Source: an uncultured Eubacteriales bacterium (GTDB lineage Bacteria > Bacillota > Clostridia > Oscillospirales > Oscillospiraceae). From it: a DNA stretch of 22,611 nucleotides. The stretch is taken from contig CAUABY010000007.1 in the NCBI GenBank assembly GCA_958427375.1, forward strand, positions 1-22,611, written 5' to 3'. Position 1 is the first letter of the stretch. Each line of letters starts with the position of its first letter. Made by a program: the position numbers and the translations under genes. The notes under the pieces are model-generated. The model had not been told where the DNA came from. It made no database searches and saw nothing but the letters and a program-made list of their open reading frames with translations. Of the stretch, positions 12,962 through 21,380 are shown one piece after another.

Positions 12962-14704
12962 TTACATCTTCTCCGGGGCGGAGATGCCGATGATGGAGAG
13001 GGTGATTGCTATTACGCGGCGGGTGCAGTCGGCAAGCTGCAGGCGCGCCTCAAGCACGCCCTCTTCCGCGCCCTTAATATGGCAGGCGGTATAGAACTTG
13101 TGGAAACGCGCGGCAAGCTCCATGACGTACTTGTTCATGCGGCTGGGGTCATAGTCGCGCGCGGCGAGGGTAATTTCCTCAGGCAGAGCGGCGAGCTGCT
13201 TTATAAGCTCGCGCTCCTCCGGCGCCGTGAGCATGGCGACATTGACGCTGTCCCCGGCAGGCATGGTGTGGCCGTCGGCGGCGAGATTTGCAAGCATGGT
13301 GCAGATGCGCGCGTGGGCGTACTGGACATAGTACACAGGGTTTTCGCTGTCCTGACGTTTGGCAAGCTCCAGGTCAAAGACCACGGGGGTCTCCGGGCGG
13401 GAGTTGAAGAAGTAGCGCGCGGCGTCGACGGGGATATCGTCGAGCAGGTTTTCAAGCGAGATGGCCTTGCCCGTGCGCTTGGACATGCGCACCTCTTCAC
13501 CATTGGACATGAGCTTGACAAGCTGCATCAGCACGATATCAAGCCGGTGCTCGCCGTCGAGTCCCAGCGCGTCCAGCGCGCCCTTTAGGCGGGCGACATG
13601 GCCGTGATGATCCGCGCCCCAGACGTTTACGGCCTTATCAAAGCCGCGCTCGGCAATCTTATTCCTATGATAGGCGATGTCGGCGGCGAAGTAGGTGTAA
13701 AAGCCGTTCGCGCGGCGCAGAACATCATCCTTGAGTTCAAGCTTCTCTATGTCCTGCTCGCTCTTGCCCATATCGCGGTAGACCTTGGCAAGAATCTCAG
13801 ATGTCTTGAGCCAAAGCGCGCCGTCCTTCTCATAGGTATAGCCCCGCTCGCCGAGCTTTGCAACAGTGTCCTCGACACAGCCGCTCTTATGCAGGCTCGA
13901 CTCAAAGAACCAAGTGTCGTACTCAATGCCGTAACGGCGCAGGTCGGACTGCATCTTGGGTATATTATGCTCAAGGCCGAAGGCGGCCATTGCCGCGCGG
14001 CGCTCGCTCTCAGGCACGTCGATATACTTATCGCCGTTGGCCGCACGGAAGAGGCGGGCAAGCTCCTTTATATCGTCGCCGTGGTAGCCGTCGTCAGGGA
14101 ACGCCACCTTATCCTCGCCCAGGATGAGCTGGCGGTAACGCGCGTCGATAGAAGCGGCAAACTTATCAATCTGATTGCCCGCGTCGTTGACATAGAACTC
14201 GCGGCTGACGGCATAGCCCGCGCGGTCAAGCACGCTTGCAAGCGCGTCACCGAGGACGCCGCCGCGCGCGTTGCCCATGTGCATCGGGCCGGTGGGGTTG
14301 GCCGAGACGAACTCCACCATCAGCTTCCTGCCCTCGCCGACGTTGACGCGGCCATAGTCCGCGCCCTCGTCTATCACGGTTTTCAGCACGTCGCCATACC
14401 ATGAATCCGCAAGGCGGAAATTGATGAAGCCGGGGCCCGCGACCTCCACAGAGGCAAACCACGTGCCATCAAGCTGCATGTTGGCTATGAGCGCCTCGGC
14501 TATTTTGCGCGGCGCCATGTGCAGCGCCTTTGCCCCGGCCATGGCGTGGTTTGCGGCATAGTCGCCGTTTGCCGTGTCCTTGGGTATCTCCACAATGCCG
14601 GTGAGCTGCGCGCCCGCGGGGAGCTGGCCGTTTGCGGCGGCGCGCTCATACGCGGCGGCTATGACGCTGTTGATATTGTCCTTTGCCTGCTGTATCAAGT
14701 TCAT
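12962..14704 (-). CDS. argS: Arginyl-tRNA synthetase
   Basis: A 580-residue class I synthetase that charges tRNA-Arg. An N-terminal Arg-S specific domain (1-90) is followed by the HIGH-type motif SANPTGPMHMGNARGG (134-149, HMGN) and the KMSKS-type motif MSKRTG (407-412); a helical anticodon-binding domain ends the protein. Length is normal. The start codon overlaps the stop of the upstream DUF1934 gene by one base, so it is the last gene of a murI-DUF1934-argS operon, an order known from related Clostridia; in B. subtilis ywiB also neighbours argS. Confidence 0.98.
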   Translation of the reverse strand: MNLIQQAKDNINSVIAAAYERAAANGQLPAGAQLTGIVEIPKDTANGDYAANHAMAGAKALHMAPRKIAEALIANMQLDGTWFASVEVAGPGFINFRLADSWYGDVLKTVIDEGADYGRVNVGEGRKLMVEFVSANPTGPMHMGNARGGVLGDALASVLDRAGYAVSREFYVNDAGNQIDKFAASIDARYRQLILGEDKVAFPDDGYHGDDIKELARLFRAANGDKYIDVPESERRAAMAAFGLEHNIPKMQSDLRRYGIEYDTWFFESSLHKSGCVEDTVAKLGERGYTYEKDGALWLKTSEILAKVYRDMGKSEQDIEKLELKDDVLRRANGFYTYFAADIAYHRNKIAERGFDKAVNVWGADHHGHVARLKGALDALGLDGEHRLDIVLMQLVKLMSNGEEVRMSKRTGKAISLENLLDDIPVDAARYFFNSRPETPVVFDLELAKRQDSENPVYYVQYAHARICTMLANLAADGHTMPAGDSVNVAMLTAPEERELIKQLAALPEEITLAARDYDPSRMNKYVMELAARFHKFYTACHIKGAEEGVLEARLQLADCTRRVIAITLSIIGISAPEKM

Positions 14705-15138
14705 TATTCTATACCTCTCTGCTCCTGTATTTTTAAAACTATCTTGTTGCGCGAGACAATGGCGTGCTCCATATCCATTACATAGTCCACTTCCACTTCA
14801 CCGCCGCAGTCGTTAAAAGATTTCTTTATTCTGCGCGCCACGATGCCAAGCGTCGACGCTCCGTAGGGCGTATCGAAGAGGAACGAGGTGCGCTCATGCT
14901 CACGAAAGACCATGCGCCCGCTTATCATGCCGTCGCGGTCAACCACGACCTCATTCGGGCGCACAAACACGCTCGTGCGTGTGCCCTCCATTCCCGTGAC
15001 CTCGGTTTCGAGATAGCTGAAGCAGACCGTCTGCCCGTCGACAAAGTAGCTGCCGTCCGTGACGAACTCAAGGCTGTCCTCGTCATCCTCGCCATAGTTA
15101 TGTATGCTGTGCATCGTGATAAACACGTCTTTCATCAT
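14704..15138 (-). CDS. DUF1934 (YwiB-like) beta-barrel protein
   Basis: A 144-residue protein of the DUF1934 family, thought to fold as a calycin-like barrel. Visible features are the N-terminal strand VFITMHSIHNY, an acidic turn, FVTDGSYFVDGQTVCFSYLETEVTGMEGT, MVFREHERTSFLFDTPYGAST and the C-terminal strand VEVDYVMDMEHAIVSRNKIVLKI; the PYG and strand pattern are typical. No enzymatic function is known. It starts 3 nt after the murI stop and overlaps argS, so it is translated with both. The first of two tandem ATGs has the better distance to AGGCGG. Confidence 0.88.
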   Translation of the reverse strand: MMKDVFITMHSIHNYGEDDEDSLEFVTDGSYFVDGQTVCFSYLETEVTGMEGTRTSVFVRPNEVVVDRDGMISGRMVFREHERTSFLFDTPYGASTLGIVARRIKKSFNDCGGEVEVDYVMDMEHAIVSRNKIVLKIQEQRGIE

Positions 15139-15141
15139 AGC

Positions 15142-15951
15142 TTAAGTTTCCGCCTTTCCCGCTTCCGCGCTGTGTACCCTGCCGCTTATGCTGCAGCCCA
15201 GCAGCGGTGAGGCATAATAGGCAAAGCTCTGTGGGTCGCCGCTGGTGTAATACTCATCCCAGCCGCCATCAGCGCACATATCGTTTGCCTTGAGATATTC
15301 CGCCATGCCCGCCGCGGCACATGCCGCCGCGTCCACAAGCTCGACCTGCGCGCCGAGATAAGCGCTTATCGCCGCGGATATAACGCCGAAGTGCGTGCAG
15401 CCCAGAAGCAGCGCGCACACGCCGCGCTCTTTTATCACGGCAAGGCTCTCCTCCACGCTCGCCATCAAAACCTCATCGGATGGCGAGGTGTGCCCGCTCT
15501 CGATTAGGCGGACAAAGTCCTGGCATGGGGCGGCCACTATCTCACGGCCGGGGCAGAGCGTTTTCATACGTCTGGCAAACGCGCCGTTTTTTATGCTGGC
15601 GCTGGTGGCAATCACGCCGAGCGGCGCGTTTCCGGGGGTTTTCGCTATCTTTTCGGTGCTCGCGTCGAGCACATTGAAAACCGGCAGGCGGAATGCCGCA
15701 AGCACATCGCCCGCGATGCTCGAAATTGTACCGCAGGCGGCTATAACCGCCTTTGCGTCAAACGACGCGGCAAGCTCCAAATCCTCCCGCGCCATGCGCC
15801 GTATCTCCTGCACACTGCGCACACCATAGGGGTTGCGCCCGTTGTCGCCGAAGTACACAATGTTCTCCCTCGGCAGCAGCGCTCTCAGCGCCGTGGCCGC
15901 CGTCAGGCCGCCAAGCCCGGAGTCAAAAATACCGACTGGTCTATTATCCAT
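15142..15951 (-). CDS. murI: Glutamate racemase, atypical active-site loop
   Basis: A 269-residue Asp/Glu racemase that supplies D-glutamate for peptidoglycan. GIFDSGLGG (7-15), the first catalytic Cys (C73 in AACGTISS) and the second Cys with its His (LLLGCTHFG, C185 and H187) are present. Two conserved sites differ: the usual ACNT reads ACGT (Asn to Gly) and the usual FGDTARxPYG reads FGDNGRNPYG. It may be a lineage variant or have shifted specificity. I chose the ATG at 15951, 6 nt after AGGAG; an ATG at 15957 abuts that site. First gene of the murI-DUF1934-argS operon; its leader has a hairpin (15972-16000) just before the ribosome site. Confidence 0.9.
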   Translation of the reverse strand: MDNRPVGIFDSGLGGLTAATALRALLPRENIVYFGDNGRNPYGVRSVQEIRRMAREDLELAASFDAKAVIAACGTISSIAGDVLAAFRLPVFNVLDASTEKIAKTPGNAPLGVIATSASIKNGAFARRMKTLCPGREIVAAPCQDFVRLIESGHTSPSDEVLMASVEESLAVIKERGVCALLLGCTHFGVISAAISAYLGAQVELVDAAACAAAGMAEYLKANDMCADGGWDEYYTSGDPQSFAYYASPLLGCSISGRVHSAEAGKAET

Positions 15952-16013
15952 TGACATCTCCTAAGGGTCCCGGCATAGGGCGGCTTGCGCCGCACATGCC
16001 ATGCTGAATATTT

Positions 16014-16042
16014 ATTGTACCGCATATCAGCGCTTATTACAA
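16014..16042 (-). promoter_or_regulatory. Promoter of the murI-DUF1934-argS operon
   Basis: On the - strand TTGTAA (16037-16042), 17 nt and TACAAT (16014-16019), about 63 nt upstream of the chosen murI start. Confidence 0.6.
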
Positions 16043-16078
16043 GCAAAATTTGTTTACAAGCCAGTGTAGAATTAGGGC

Positions 16079-16106
16079 TTGAACAATGCTATAATAGGTA
16101 TATAAT
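16079..16106 (+). promoter_or_regulatory. Promoter of the unknown gene-greA operon
   Basis: TTGAAC (16079-16084), 16 nt and a perfect TATAAT (16101-16106). A second TATAAT at 16090-16095 lacks a matching -35 box. Confidence 0.6.
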
Positions 16107-16161
16107 AAATAGCAAAATTATATGGCATTTTTCTTGCAGCAAATTTCAAGGAGGCGGAGAC

Positions 16162-16572
16162 ATGAACATAGAGCTTACTGACAAGGAGTTCAGGCGGCTG
16201 CTTGACATGGTTTATATAGGCAACTGGATTTTGAACTCAACGCGCGGCGAGGACCGCTTTGAGGATTATGACATGATGCAGGAGAAGCTGTTCTCCCTGT
16301 GCCCCTCAAACGGCATGCGCTCGCTGGTGCAGACCTGGCACGGGCACATCTTCCCGTCCAAGGCCTATGAGGACGGCGGGATTCACGAGGCGATTGCCGA
16401 CTATGAGGACGCGGTGTTTTTCAACATTCTTGCCGAGGAGCTTGCCCGGCGCGACTTGGGGCTTGAGGAGACCGACCCGGAGAGCTTTGACGAGCTGACG
16501 ATGCGCATGGAGGACTATTTAGACGAGTTTGAGAAAAACGGGCTTGACACCGTGACGGTGGATATGCAGTAA
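16162..16572 (+). CDS. Conserved-looking acidic protein of unknown function, 136 aa
   Basis: The ATG at 16162 follows AAGGAGG, so the longer open frame that begins at 15985 is not used. The product is soluble, acidic and largely helical, beginning MNIELTDKEFRRLLDMVYIGNW and containing EDYDMMQEKLFSLCPSNGM, WHGHIFPSKAYEDGGIHEAI and a Glu/Asp-rich C-terminus. I do not recognise a domain. It lies 13 nt before greA with no terminator between, so the two are expressed together, and a role linked to transcription or growth control is possible but is only inference. Confidence 0.82.
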   Translation: MNIELTDKEFRRLLDMVYIGNWILNSTRGEDRFEDYDMMQEKLFSLCPSNGMRSLVQTWHGHIFPSKAYEDGGIHEAIADYEDAVFFNILAEELARRDLGLEETDPESFDELTMRMEDYLDEFEKNGLDTVTVDMQ

Positions 16573-16585
16573 AAACGAGGGCAAA

Positions 16586-17089
16586 ATGTACAACGAACTG
16601 ACGAAAAACGATATTAAGAAGATGCAGGAGGAGCTTGACTACCGGCGGCTTGAGCTGATGCCGGAGCTTATTGAAGAGGTCAAGCGCACGCGCGCTTTCG
16701 GTGATTTGAGCGAGAATTTTGAGTACAAGGCCGCAAAGCAGGCGCAGAACAAAAACCGCAGCCGCATCCGCTACCTTGAGGGCATGATAAAAACCGCCAA
16801 GGTCATTGACGATAACTCCGCCGACGACGAGGTCGGGCTTTTTGACAAGGTGGAAATCTACATTCCGGACGACGATGAGACCGAGGTCATGCAGGTCGTG
16901 ACGACGGTGCGCTGTGACCCGCGAAAGGGCCTTGTGAGCAAGGACTCACCCTTTGGCCGCGCGGTGCTGGGCAAAAAGGTTGGCGACCGCTTCACCGTGC
17001 AGGTAAACGAGGGCTACAGCTATGACGCCATCATCCGCTCCATCACCAAGACCGGGGACGACGGCTCCGCCCCGCTGCTGGAGTATTGA
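16586..17089 (+). CDS. greA: Transcript cleavage/elongation factor of the GreA/GreB family
   Basis: A 167-residue Gre factor. The N-terminal coiled coil (about 1-78) carries the conserved tip RAFGDLSENFEY (50-61), whose acidic residues enter the RNA polymerase secondary channel to drive cleavage of backtracked RNA; the C-terminal FKBP-like domain follows from about 85. The opening YNELTKNDIKKMQEELDYR fits the family. The start follows GAGGG and lies 13 nt after the unknown gene. An insert-like acidic stretch IYIPDDDETEVM is mildly unusual. A strong terminator follows at 17159. Confidence 0.93.
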   Translation: MYNELTKNDIKKMQEELDYRRLELMPELIEEVKRTRAFGDLSENFEYKAAKQAQNKNRSRIRYLEGMIKTAKVIDDNSADDEVGLFDKVEIYIPDDDETEVMQVVTTVRCDPRKGLVSKDSPFGRAVLGKKVGDRFTVQVNEGYSYDAIIRSITKTGDDGSAPLLEY

Positions 17090-17158
17090 CAGGCAGCGCT
17101 TGGAAATAACATATCCAGTCAGTAGAACATACTCACTCCACAATTTAACATATTCAGC

Positions 17159-17195
17159 AAAATCCCGCTCACGGCCTGGCCGTGGGCGGGATTTT
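17159..17195. terminator. Bidirectional terminator between greA and ireB
   Basis: Stem of AAAATCCCGC plus CACGGC (17159-17168, 17170-17175) paired with 17179-17184 and 17186-17195 around a 3-nt loop, symmetrical with A and T ends. It suits both convergent genes. The interval 17090-17158 holds nothing else I can name. Confidence 0.88.
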
Positions 17196-17215
17196 GTCTA
17201 TTGTCCGTATCTTTT

Positions 17216-17458
17216 TTACTTGTCCAGATATGTTTTTACTAACTCCTGCAAGAGCTCATCACGGTCGATCCGTGTGATGAGCGTGCGGGCGTTGTTATAG
17301 TTTGTGATGTACGTCGGGTCCTCCGAGAGTATATATCCCACTATCTGGTTTATCGGGTTATAGCCCTTAACCATGAGGGAGTTATACACAGAGGAAAGAA
17401 CCTCCTTCATCGCGGTCTTGCTGTCCAAGGCCTCAAACTTCCTTGTTTCATCCGCCAT
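17216..17458 (-). CDS. ireB: IreB/UPF0297 regulatory phosphoprotein
   Basis: An 80-residue member of the UPF0297 family (YrzL in B. subtilis, IreB in Enterococcus). IreB is phosphorylated by the PASTA kinase IreK and dampens cephalosporin resistance. The family core is clear: KEVLSSVYNSLMVKGYNPINQIVGYILSEDPTYITNYNNARTLI, then RDELLQELVKTYL. The start follows AGGAGG. In many Firmicutes it is cotranscribed with ruvX; here it stands alone between pheT and greA with its own promoter, a looser arrangement. Confidence 0.93.
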   Translation of the reverse strand: MADETRKFEALDSKTAMKEVLSSVYNSLMVKGYNPINQIVGYILSEDPTYITNYNNARTLITRIDRDELLQELVKTYLDK

Positions 17459-17483
17459 GCCGTTCCCTCCTTTTCTTTATGTA

Positions 17484-17531
17484 AGCTGACGGGAATCGCA
17501 AGGACACATTGCGTATCGGCTTCCGTCAGCT
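17484..17531. promoter_or_regulatory. Long dyad at the ireB promoter/leader
   Basis: AGCTGACGG (17484-17492) and CCGTCAGCT (17523-17531) are perfect 9-bp arms, with an inner stem CGCAA/TTGCG (17497-17501, 17509-17513). It begins next to the -10 box and covers the predicted start of the ireB transcript, so it is either a two-half-site operator or a leader hairpin. Confidence 0.5.
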
Positions 17532-17533
17532 CT

Positions 17534-17561
17534 ATTATAGCAGATTAACCGCGCAAGTAAA
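17534..17561 (-). promoter_or_regulatory. Promoter of ireB, extended -10
   Basis: On the - strand TTTACT (17556-17561), 16 nt and TATAAT (17534-17539) preceded by TG one base upstream (extended -10). No terminator for pheT is evident in 17562-17627, so some read-through into ireB is possible. Confidence 0.62.
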
Positions 17562-17627
17562 GTCGAAAAACAGCGAAAATGATTAAATTTACATTAATTT
17601 AATTTAAATCTGCCGCAGTGGGGGCGC

Positions 17628-20321
17628 TCAACGAATCACAGCGTTGTGCTTTTCCCTGAGCGCGGTCAGGACATTGCGCACAGTCTCCTCGGCGTGTTCG
17701 TCGGTGAGAGTCTGGTCGTCGGCGCGCATGGTGAGAGAGAAAGCCACAGACTTCATCCCCTCGGCTATGTGATGGCCGGTATACACGTCAAAGAGCGCGC
17801 AGTCCTTAAGATACTTGCCGCCGCTTTCCATGATGCAGTCGGTAAGCTCGCCGACGGTGACGGCGCTGTCGCAGACAACGGCTATATCGCGCGTGACAGA
17901 CGGGAACTTGGGCAGCGGCTCATACACGGGGATATCACCGCTGACCGCGTAGAGCGCGTCAAAGCTCAGCTCGGCGCAGTAAAGCTCGGTATCCACACCG
18001 TAATTTTTGGCGACTTCCGGGTGGATCTGGCCGAAAACGCCTATATAAGTGTCGCCGACATACACCTTGGCACAGCGGCCGGGGTGATAAGAGGCGTTGT
18101 CATGCTCCGCCACAAATTTGGCCTTGGACGTGCGCAGGGTACACATAAGGCTCTCCACCCAGCCCTTTATGGTGAAGAAATTGACCTGCGCGCCGTATGC
18201 GCCGATGGAGACGATTTTCGGCTCGTCCGACAGCCCGTCAGCGCGTTTGAGATAGATTTTGCCAATTTCATAGAGCGCGGCGGACTTGTTGCGGAAGTTA
18301 TAGTTGCGGGTCAGAATCTCAAGCATGGAGGGGAGAACGGTGGTGCGCATGATGGATGTATCCTCGCCGAGCGGGTTGAGGATTCTGAGACTGTCGCGGC
18401 GCTCGGAATCGGCGGGCATGCGGATTTTGTCGTAATAGCCAGGGCTGATGAACGAATATGTGATAATCTCATCCAGACCCAGAGAGCGCAGTGTCTGACC
18501 CATGGCGCGCTCGGCAAGCTGCACGGGCGTGAAGCCGCCGCAGGTGCTGATTGCGCCGGTGAAGCGGGTGGGTATCTCGTTATAGCCATAGAAGCGCGCG
18601 ACTTCCTCCGCGATGTCGGAATAGTGCTCCACATCGCCGCGCCACGAGGGGACGATGATTGTCTCATCGTCGAGCTCAAAGCCGAGGGAGAGCAGAATTT
18701 TGCGCATGGTCGGCTCGTCAATATCCGTGCCGAGCAGGGCGTTTATCTTCTCCGGCTCAAGCTTCACAGTGGTGGTCTTAAGCTCATTGGGCACAACGTC
18801 TATGATGCCCTCAACAACCTCGCCGCAGCCAAGCAGCTCAACAAGCTCGCAGGCGCGCTGCACGGCGGCGACGGTATTTTTCACATCAAGCCCCTTTTCA
18901 AAGCGGGAGGACGCGTCAGTGCGCATGCCGAGCGCGGTGGCGGTGCGGCGGATGGAGGGGCCGTTGAAGTTGGCGCTTTCAAAGAGCACCATAGCAGTGT
19001 CGCCGACTATCTCGCTGTTCTCGCCGCCCATGACACCGGCCACGCCCACGGGCTTTTCCGTGTCGCAGATGCAGAGCATGCCGGGGTTAAGCGCGCGCTC
19101 AGTACCGTCAAGCGTGCGGATAGTCTCACCCTCTTTGGCACAGCGCACATGGATTTCACCATTATCGACGCAGGCAAAGTCAAAGGCGTGCATGGGCTGG
19201 CCGTATTCAAGCATGACATAGTTTGTGATATCGACAATGTTGTTTATCGGGCGCATGCCGGCGTTGCGGATGCGCTCGCGCATCCATGCGGGGCTGGGCG
19301 CGATTTTGACGTTTTTGACCATGCGTGCGGTGTAGCGCGGGCAGAGTTCAGGTTCCTCTATAACGACCCTGGCAAGCTCGTTCACATCGCCGCCGGCCTT
19401 GGCCATGACCCTGGGTTCGTGCAGCCTTAGCTCTTTGCCGAAGGTTGCGGCCGCCTCGCGGGCAAGGCCGATGACGCACAGGCAGTCGGGGCGGTTGGGG
19501 GTTATCTCAAACTCAACAACGTGGTCGTCAAGGCCGATGAGCGCGCCCACGTCATCGCCGGGCTTGCAGTCCTCATGGATGATGAAGATACCGTCTGCGA
19601 TACAGTGGGGGAACTCCTCCTGCTTTGCGCGCAGGTCCGCAAGGGTGCAGATCTGACCGCGCTTGCGGTCATACGCCACCATGTCGCCGACGTGGACATT
19701 CTGGCAGTCGGTCACGGTATCAAAGTGCAGACTGCCGCCGTCAAGGACGAGATGCCACTTGTTTAGCGCGTACTCCCTGACCTCCGTAACATCGGCCGCG
19801 AGAACATTACCGAAAATCACGTCGCCATGCGCTATGTCGGGCGCGATGGAGGGCTTGTCGGGATTTATCGCGTGATAGTCGCCAAGGATAGCGGCGGCTT
19901 TAATATCGCCATATGGGTAGTCATGCGTGGTGAGCCCCAGTTCCTTGAGGGAGCAGAGCATGCCGTCGGACTCGACGCCGCGAAGCTTGCCCTTGGCAAT
20001 CTTTGCGCCGCTGGGCAGCAGCGAGTTGTGCAGCGCGGCGGGCACAAGGTCACCGACGTGTACGTTCCACGCGCCGGTGCAGATCTGCACGGGAGCCTCC
20101 GCGCCGACATCTATCTTTGTGACCAGCATATGGTCGGAATTGGGGTGCTTTTCTATATCAAGTATTCTGCCGACCTTGACATTGCGGATACCGCGGCTCA
20201 AATCCTCGGTAATCTCCACCTTGGAGCCGGAGACGGTCATCGCCTCGCCAAAGCTGCGGTCATCATACTCATCTATGGGCAGCTCAACAAACTCGTTGAG
20301 CCATTTTCTTGAAAGTCTCAT
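17628..20321 (-). CDS. pheT: Phenylalanyl-tRNA synthetase beta subunit, enlarged
   Basis: An 897-residue PheT, about 100 longer than the usual ~800. Order: N-terminal tRNA-binding EMAP-type OB domain (about 43-130), an extra region (about 134-241), the B3/B4 editing and B5 domains (HAFDFACVD, WRGDVEHYSDIAEEVARFYG), a catalytic-like core, and the C-terminal ferredoxin-fold anticodon-binding domain (PKFPSVTRDIAVVCD onward). The extra region seems to repeat the OB domain: NVHVGDLV at 86-93 recurs as NVHVGDMV at 208-215, and LKELGLTTHDYPYGDIKAAAI aligns with LADLRAKQEEFPHCIADGIFI. It pairs with PheS as alpha2-beta2. The ATG follows AGGAGGG, 18 nt after the pheS stop. Confidence 0.97.
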   Translation of the reverse strand: MRLSRKWLNEFVELPIDEYDDRSFGEAMTVSGSKVEITEDLSRGIRNVKVGRILDIEKHPNSDHMLVTKIDVGAEAPVQICTGAWNVHVGDLVPAALHNSLLPSGAKIAKGKLRGVESDGMLCSLKELGLTTHDYPYGDIKAAAILGDYHAINPDKPSIAPDIAHGDVIFGNVLAADVTEVREYALNKWHLVLDGGSLHFDTVTDCQNVHVGDMVAYDRKRGQICTLADLRAKQEEFPHCIADGIFIIHEDCKPGDDVGALIGLDDHVVEFEITPNRPDCLCVIGLAREAAATFGKELRLHEPRVMAKAGGDVNELARVVIEEPELCPRYTARMVKNVKIAPSPAWMRERIRNAGMRPINNIVDITNYVMLEYGQPMHAFDFACVDNGEIHVRCAKEGETIRTLDGTERALNPGMLCICDTEKPVGVAGVMGGENSEIVGDTAMVLFESANFNGPSIRRTATALGMRTDASSRFEKGLDVKNTVAAVQRACELVELLGCGEVVEGIIDVVPNELKTTTVKLEPEKINALLGTDIDEPTMRKILLSLGFELDDETIIVPSWRGDVEHYSDIAEEVARFYGYNEIPTRFTGAISTCGGFTPVQLAERAMGQTLRSLGLDEIITYSFISPGYYDKIRMPADSERRDSLRILNPLGEDTSIMRTTVLPSMLEILTRNYNFRNKSAALYEIGKIYLKRADGLSDEPKIVSIGAYGAQVNFFTIKGWVESLMCTLRTSKAKFVAEHDNASYHPGRCAKVYVGDTYIGVFGQIHPEVAKNYGVDTELYCAELSFDALYAVSGDIPVYEPLPKFPSVTRDIAVVCDSAVTVGELTDCIMESGGKYLKDCALFDVYTGHHIAEGMKSVAFSLTMRADDQTLTDEHAEETVRNVLTALREKHNAVIR

Positions 20322-20339
20322 TTTCTTACCCTCCTATAA

Positions 20340-21365
20340 TCAGAACTGTTCAAGGAAGCGGACGTCGTTTTCAAAAATCAGGCGCATGTCGTTAATCTTG
20401 TACTCGCCCAGTGCAAGGCGCTCAAGACCCATGCCGAAAGCCCAGCCGGAGTACACATCCGGGTCGATGCCGCAGCCGGCAAGCACTTTCGGGTGTACCA
20501 TGCCAGCGCCGAGCACCTCTATCCAGCCCTCGCCCTTGCAGGTCGGGCAGCCCTTGCCGCCGCACTTGTGGCACTGGATATCCAGCTCACAGCTCGGCTC
20601 GGTAAAGGGGAAGTGATGCGGGCGGAAGCGCGTGCGCGTGCCCTCGCCGTAAATTTTTTCAACAACAAGGTTGAGCGTGGCCTTGAGGTCGGACATGGTG
20701 ACGCCCTTGTCGACAACAAGCCCCTCTATCTGATGGAACATGGGTGAATGCGTGGCGTCGACCTCGTCCTTGCGGTAGACGCGGCCGGGGGCGAGCACGC
20801 GGATGGGCGGCTTGTGCGTCTCCATGGCGTGTACCTGCATGTTGGAGGTCTGTGTGCGCAGGAGGGTCTTGCTGTCCTCGGTGAAGTAGAAGGTGTCCGT
20901 CCACTCGCGGGAGGGGTGCCCCTCGTCGATATTGAGCTTGGTGAAATTATAGTCCGCAAGCTCCACTTCAGGCCCGTCCAAAATCTCAAAGCCCATACCA
21001 ATGAATATGTCCTTTATCTGGTCGAGCACGTTGTACATGGGGTGCTTGTGGCCAAGGCGCTTTACCTCGCCCGGCAAAGTCACGTCAACCGTCTCAGCCG
21101 CGAGCTTTTTCTCCATCAGCTTCTCGTTGAGCGCGCTGCCGCGCTCTTCAATCGCGGCCTCGATATCGGCACGAAGCTGATTTGCAAGCTGACCCATGGC
21201 CGGGCGCTCCTCGGCGGAGAGCTTGCCCATCTGGCGCAGTATGCCAGTCAGCTCGCCCTTTTTGCCCAAATATTTAACGCGCAGTGATTCAAGCAGCTCG
21301 GTATCTTCACACTCGTGAATCGCCTTGATAGAGGCCTCTCTCAGCCCCTGCATAAGTTCTCTCAT
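20340..21365 (-). CDS. pheS: Phenylalanyl-tRNA synthetase alpha subunit
   Basis: A 341-residue class II synthetase subunit that carries the active site for tRNA-Phe charging. The N-terminal coiled coil (about 1-85) is followed by the catalytic domain: KHPMYNVLDQIKDIFIGMGFEI, the ATHSPMFHQIEGLVVD motif 2 region and GWAFGMGLERLAL motif 3 near the C-terminus. A zinc-ribbon-like CHKCGGKGCPTC stretch lies before the last motif, as in other clostridial PheS. The ATG at 21365 follows AGGAG; an open frame running further upstream crosses the T-box leader and is not used. Confidence 0.97.
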   Translation of the reverse strand: MRELMQGLREASIKAIHECEDTELLESLRVKYLGKKGELTGILRQMGKLSAEERPAMGQLANQLRADIEAAIEERGSALNEKLMEKKLAAETVDVTLPGEVKRLGHKHPMYNVLDQIKDIFIGMGFEILDGPEVELADYNFTKLNIDEGHPSREWTDTFYFTEDSKTLLRTQTSNMQVHAMETHKPPIRVLAPGRVYRKDEVDATHSPMFHQIEGLVVDKGVTMSDLKATLNLVVEKIYGEGTRTRFRPHHFPFTEPSCELDIQCHKCGGKGCPTCKGEGWIEVLGAGMVHPKVLAGCGIDPDVYSGWAFGMGLERLALGEYKINDMRLIFENDVRFLEQF

Positions 21366-21380
21366 TTCGGTCACTCCTAT

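Noticed and set aside
15985..16161. N-terminal extension of the unknown gene before greA
   Set aside because: It crosses the predicted promoter; the AAGGAGG site fixes the start at 16162.
17646..19430. 594-codon open frame on the + strand opposite pheT
   Set aside because: It is the antisense of a fully conserved synthetase gene; long antisense frames arise from the GC-rich codon bias and it has no domain or ribosome site.
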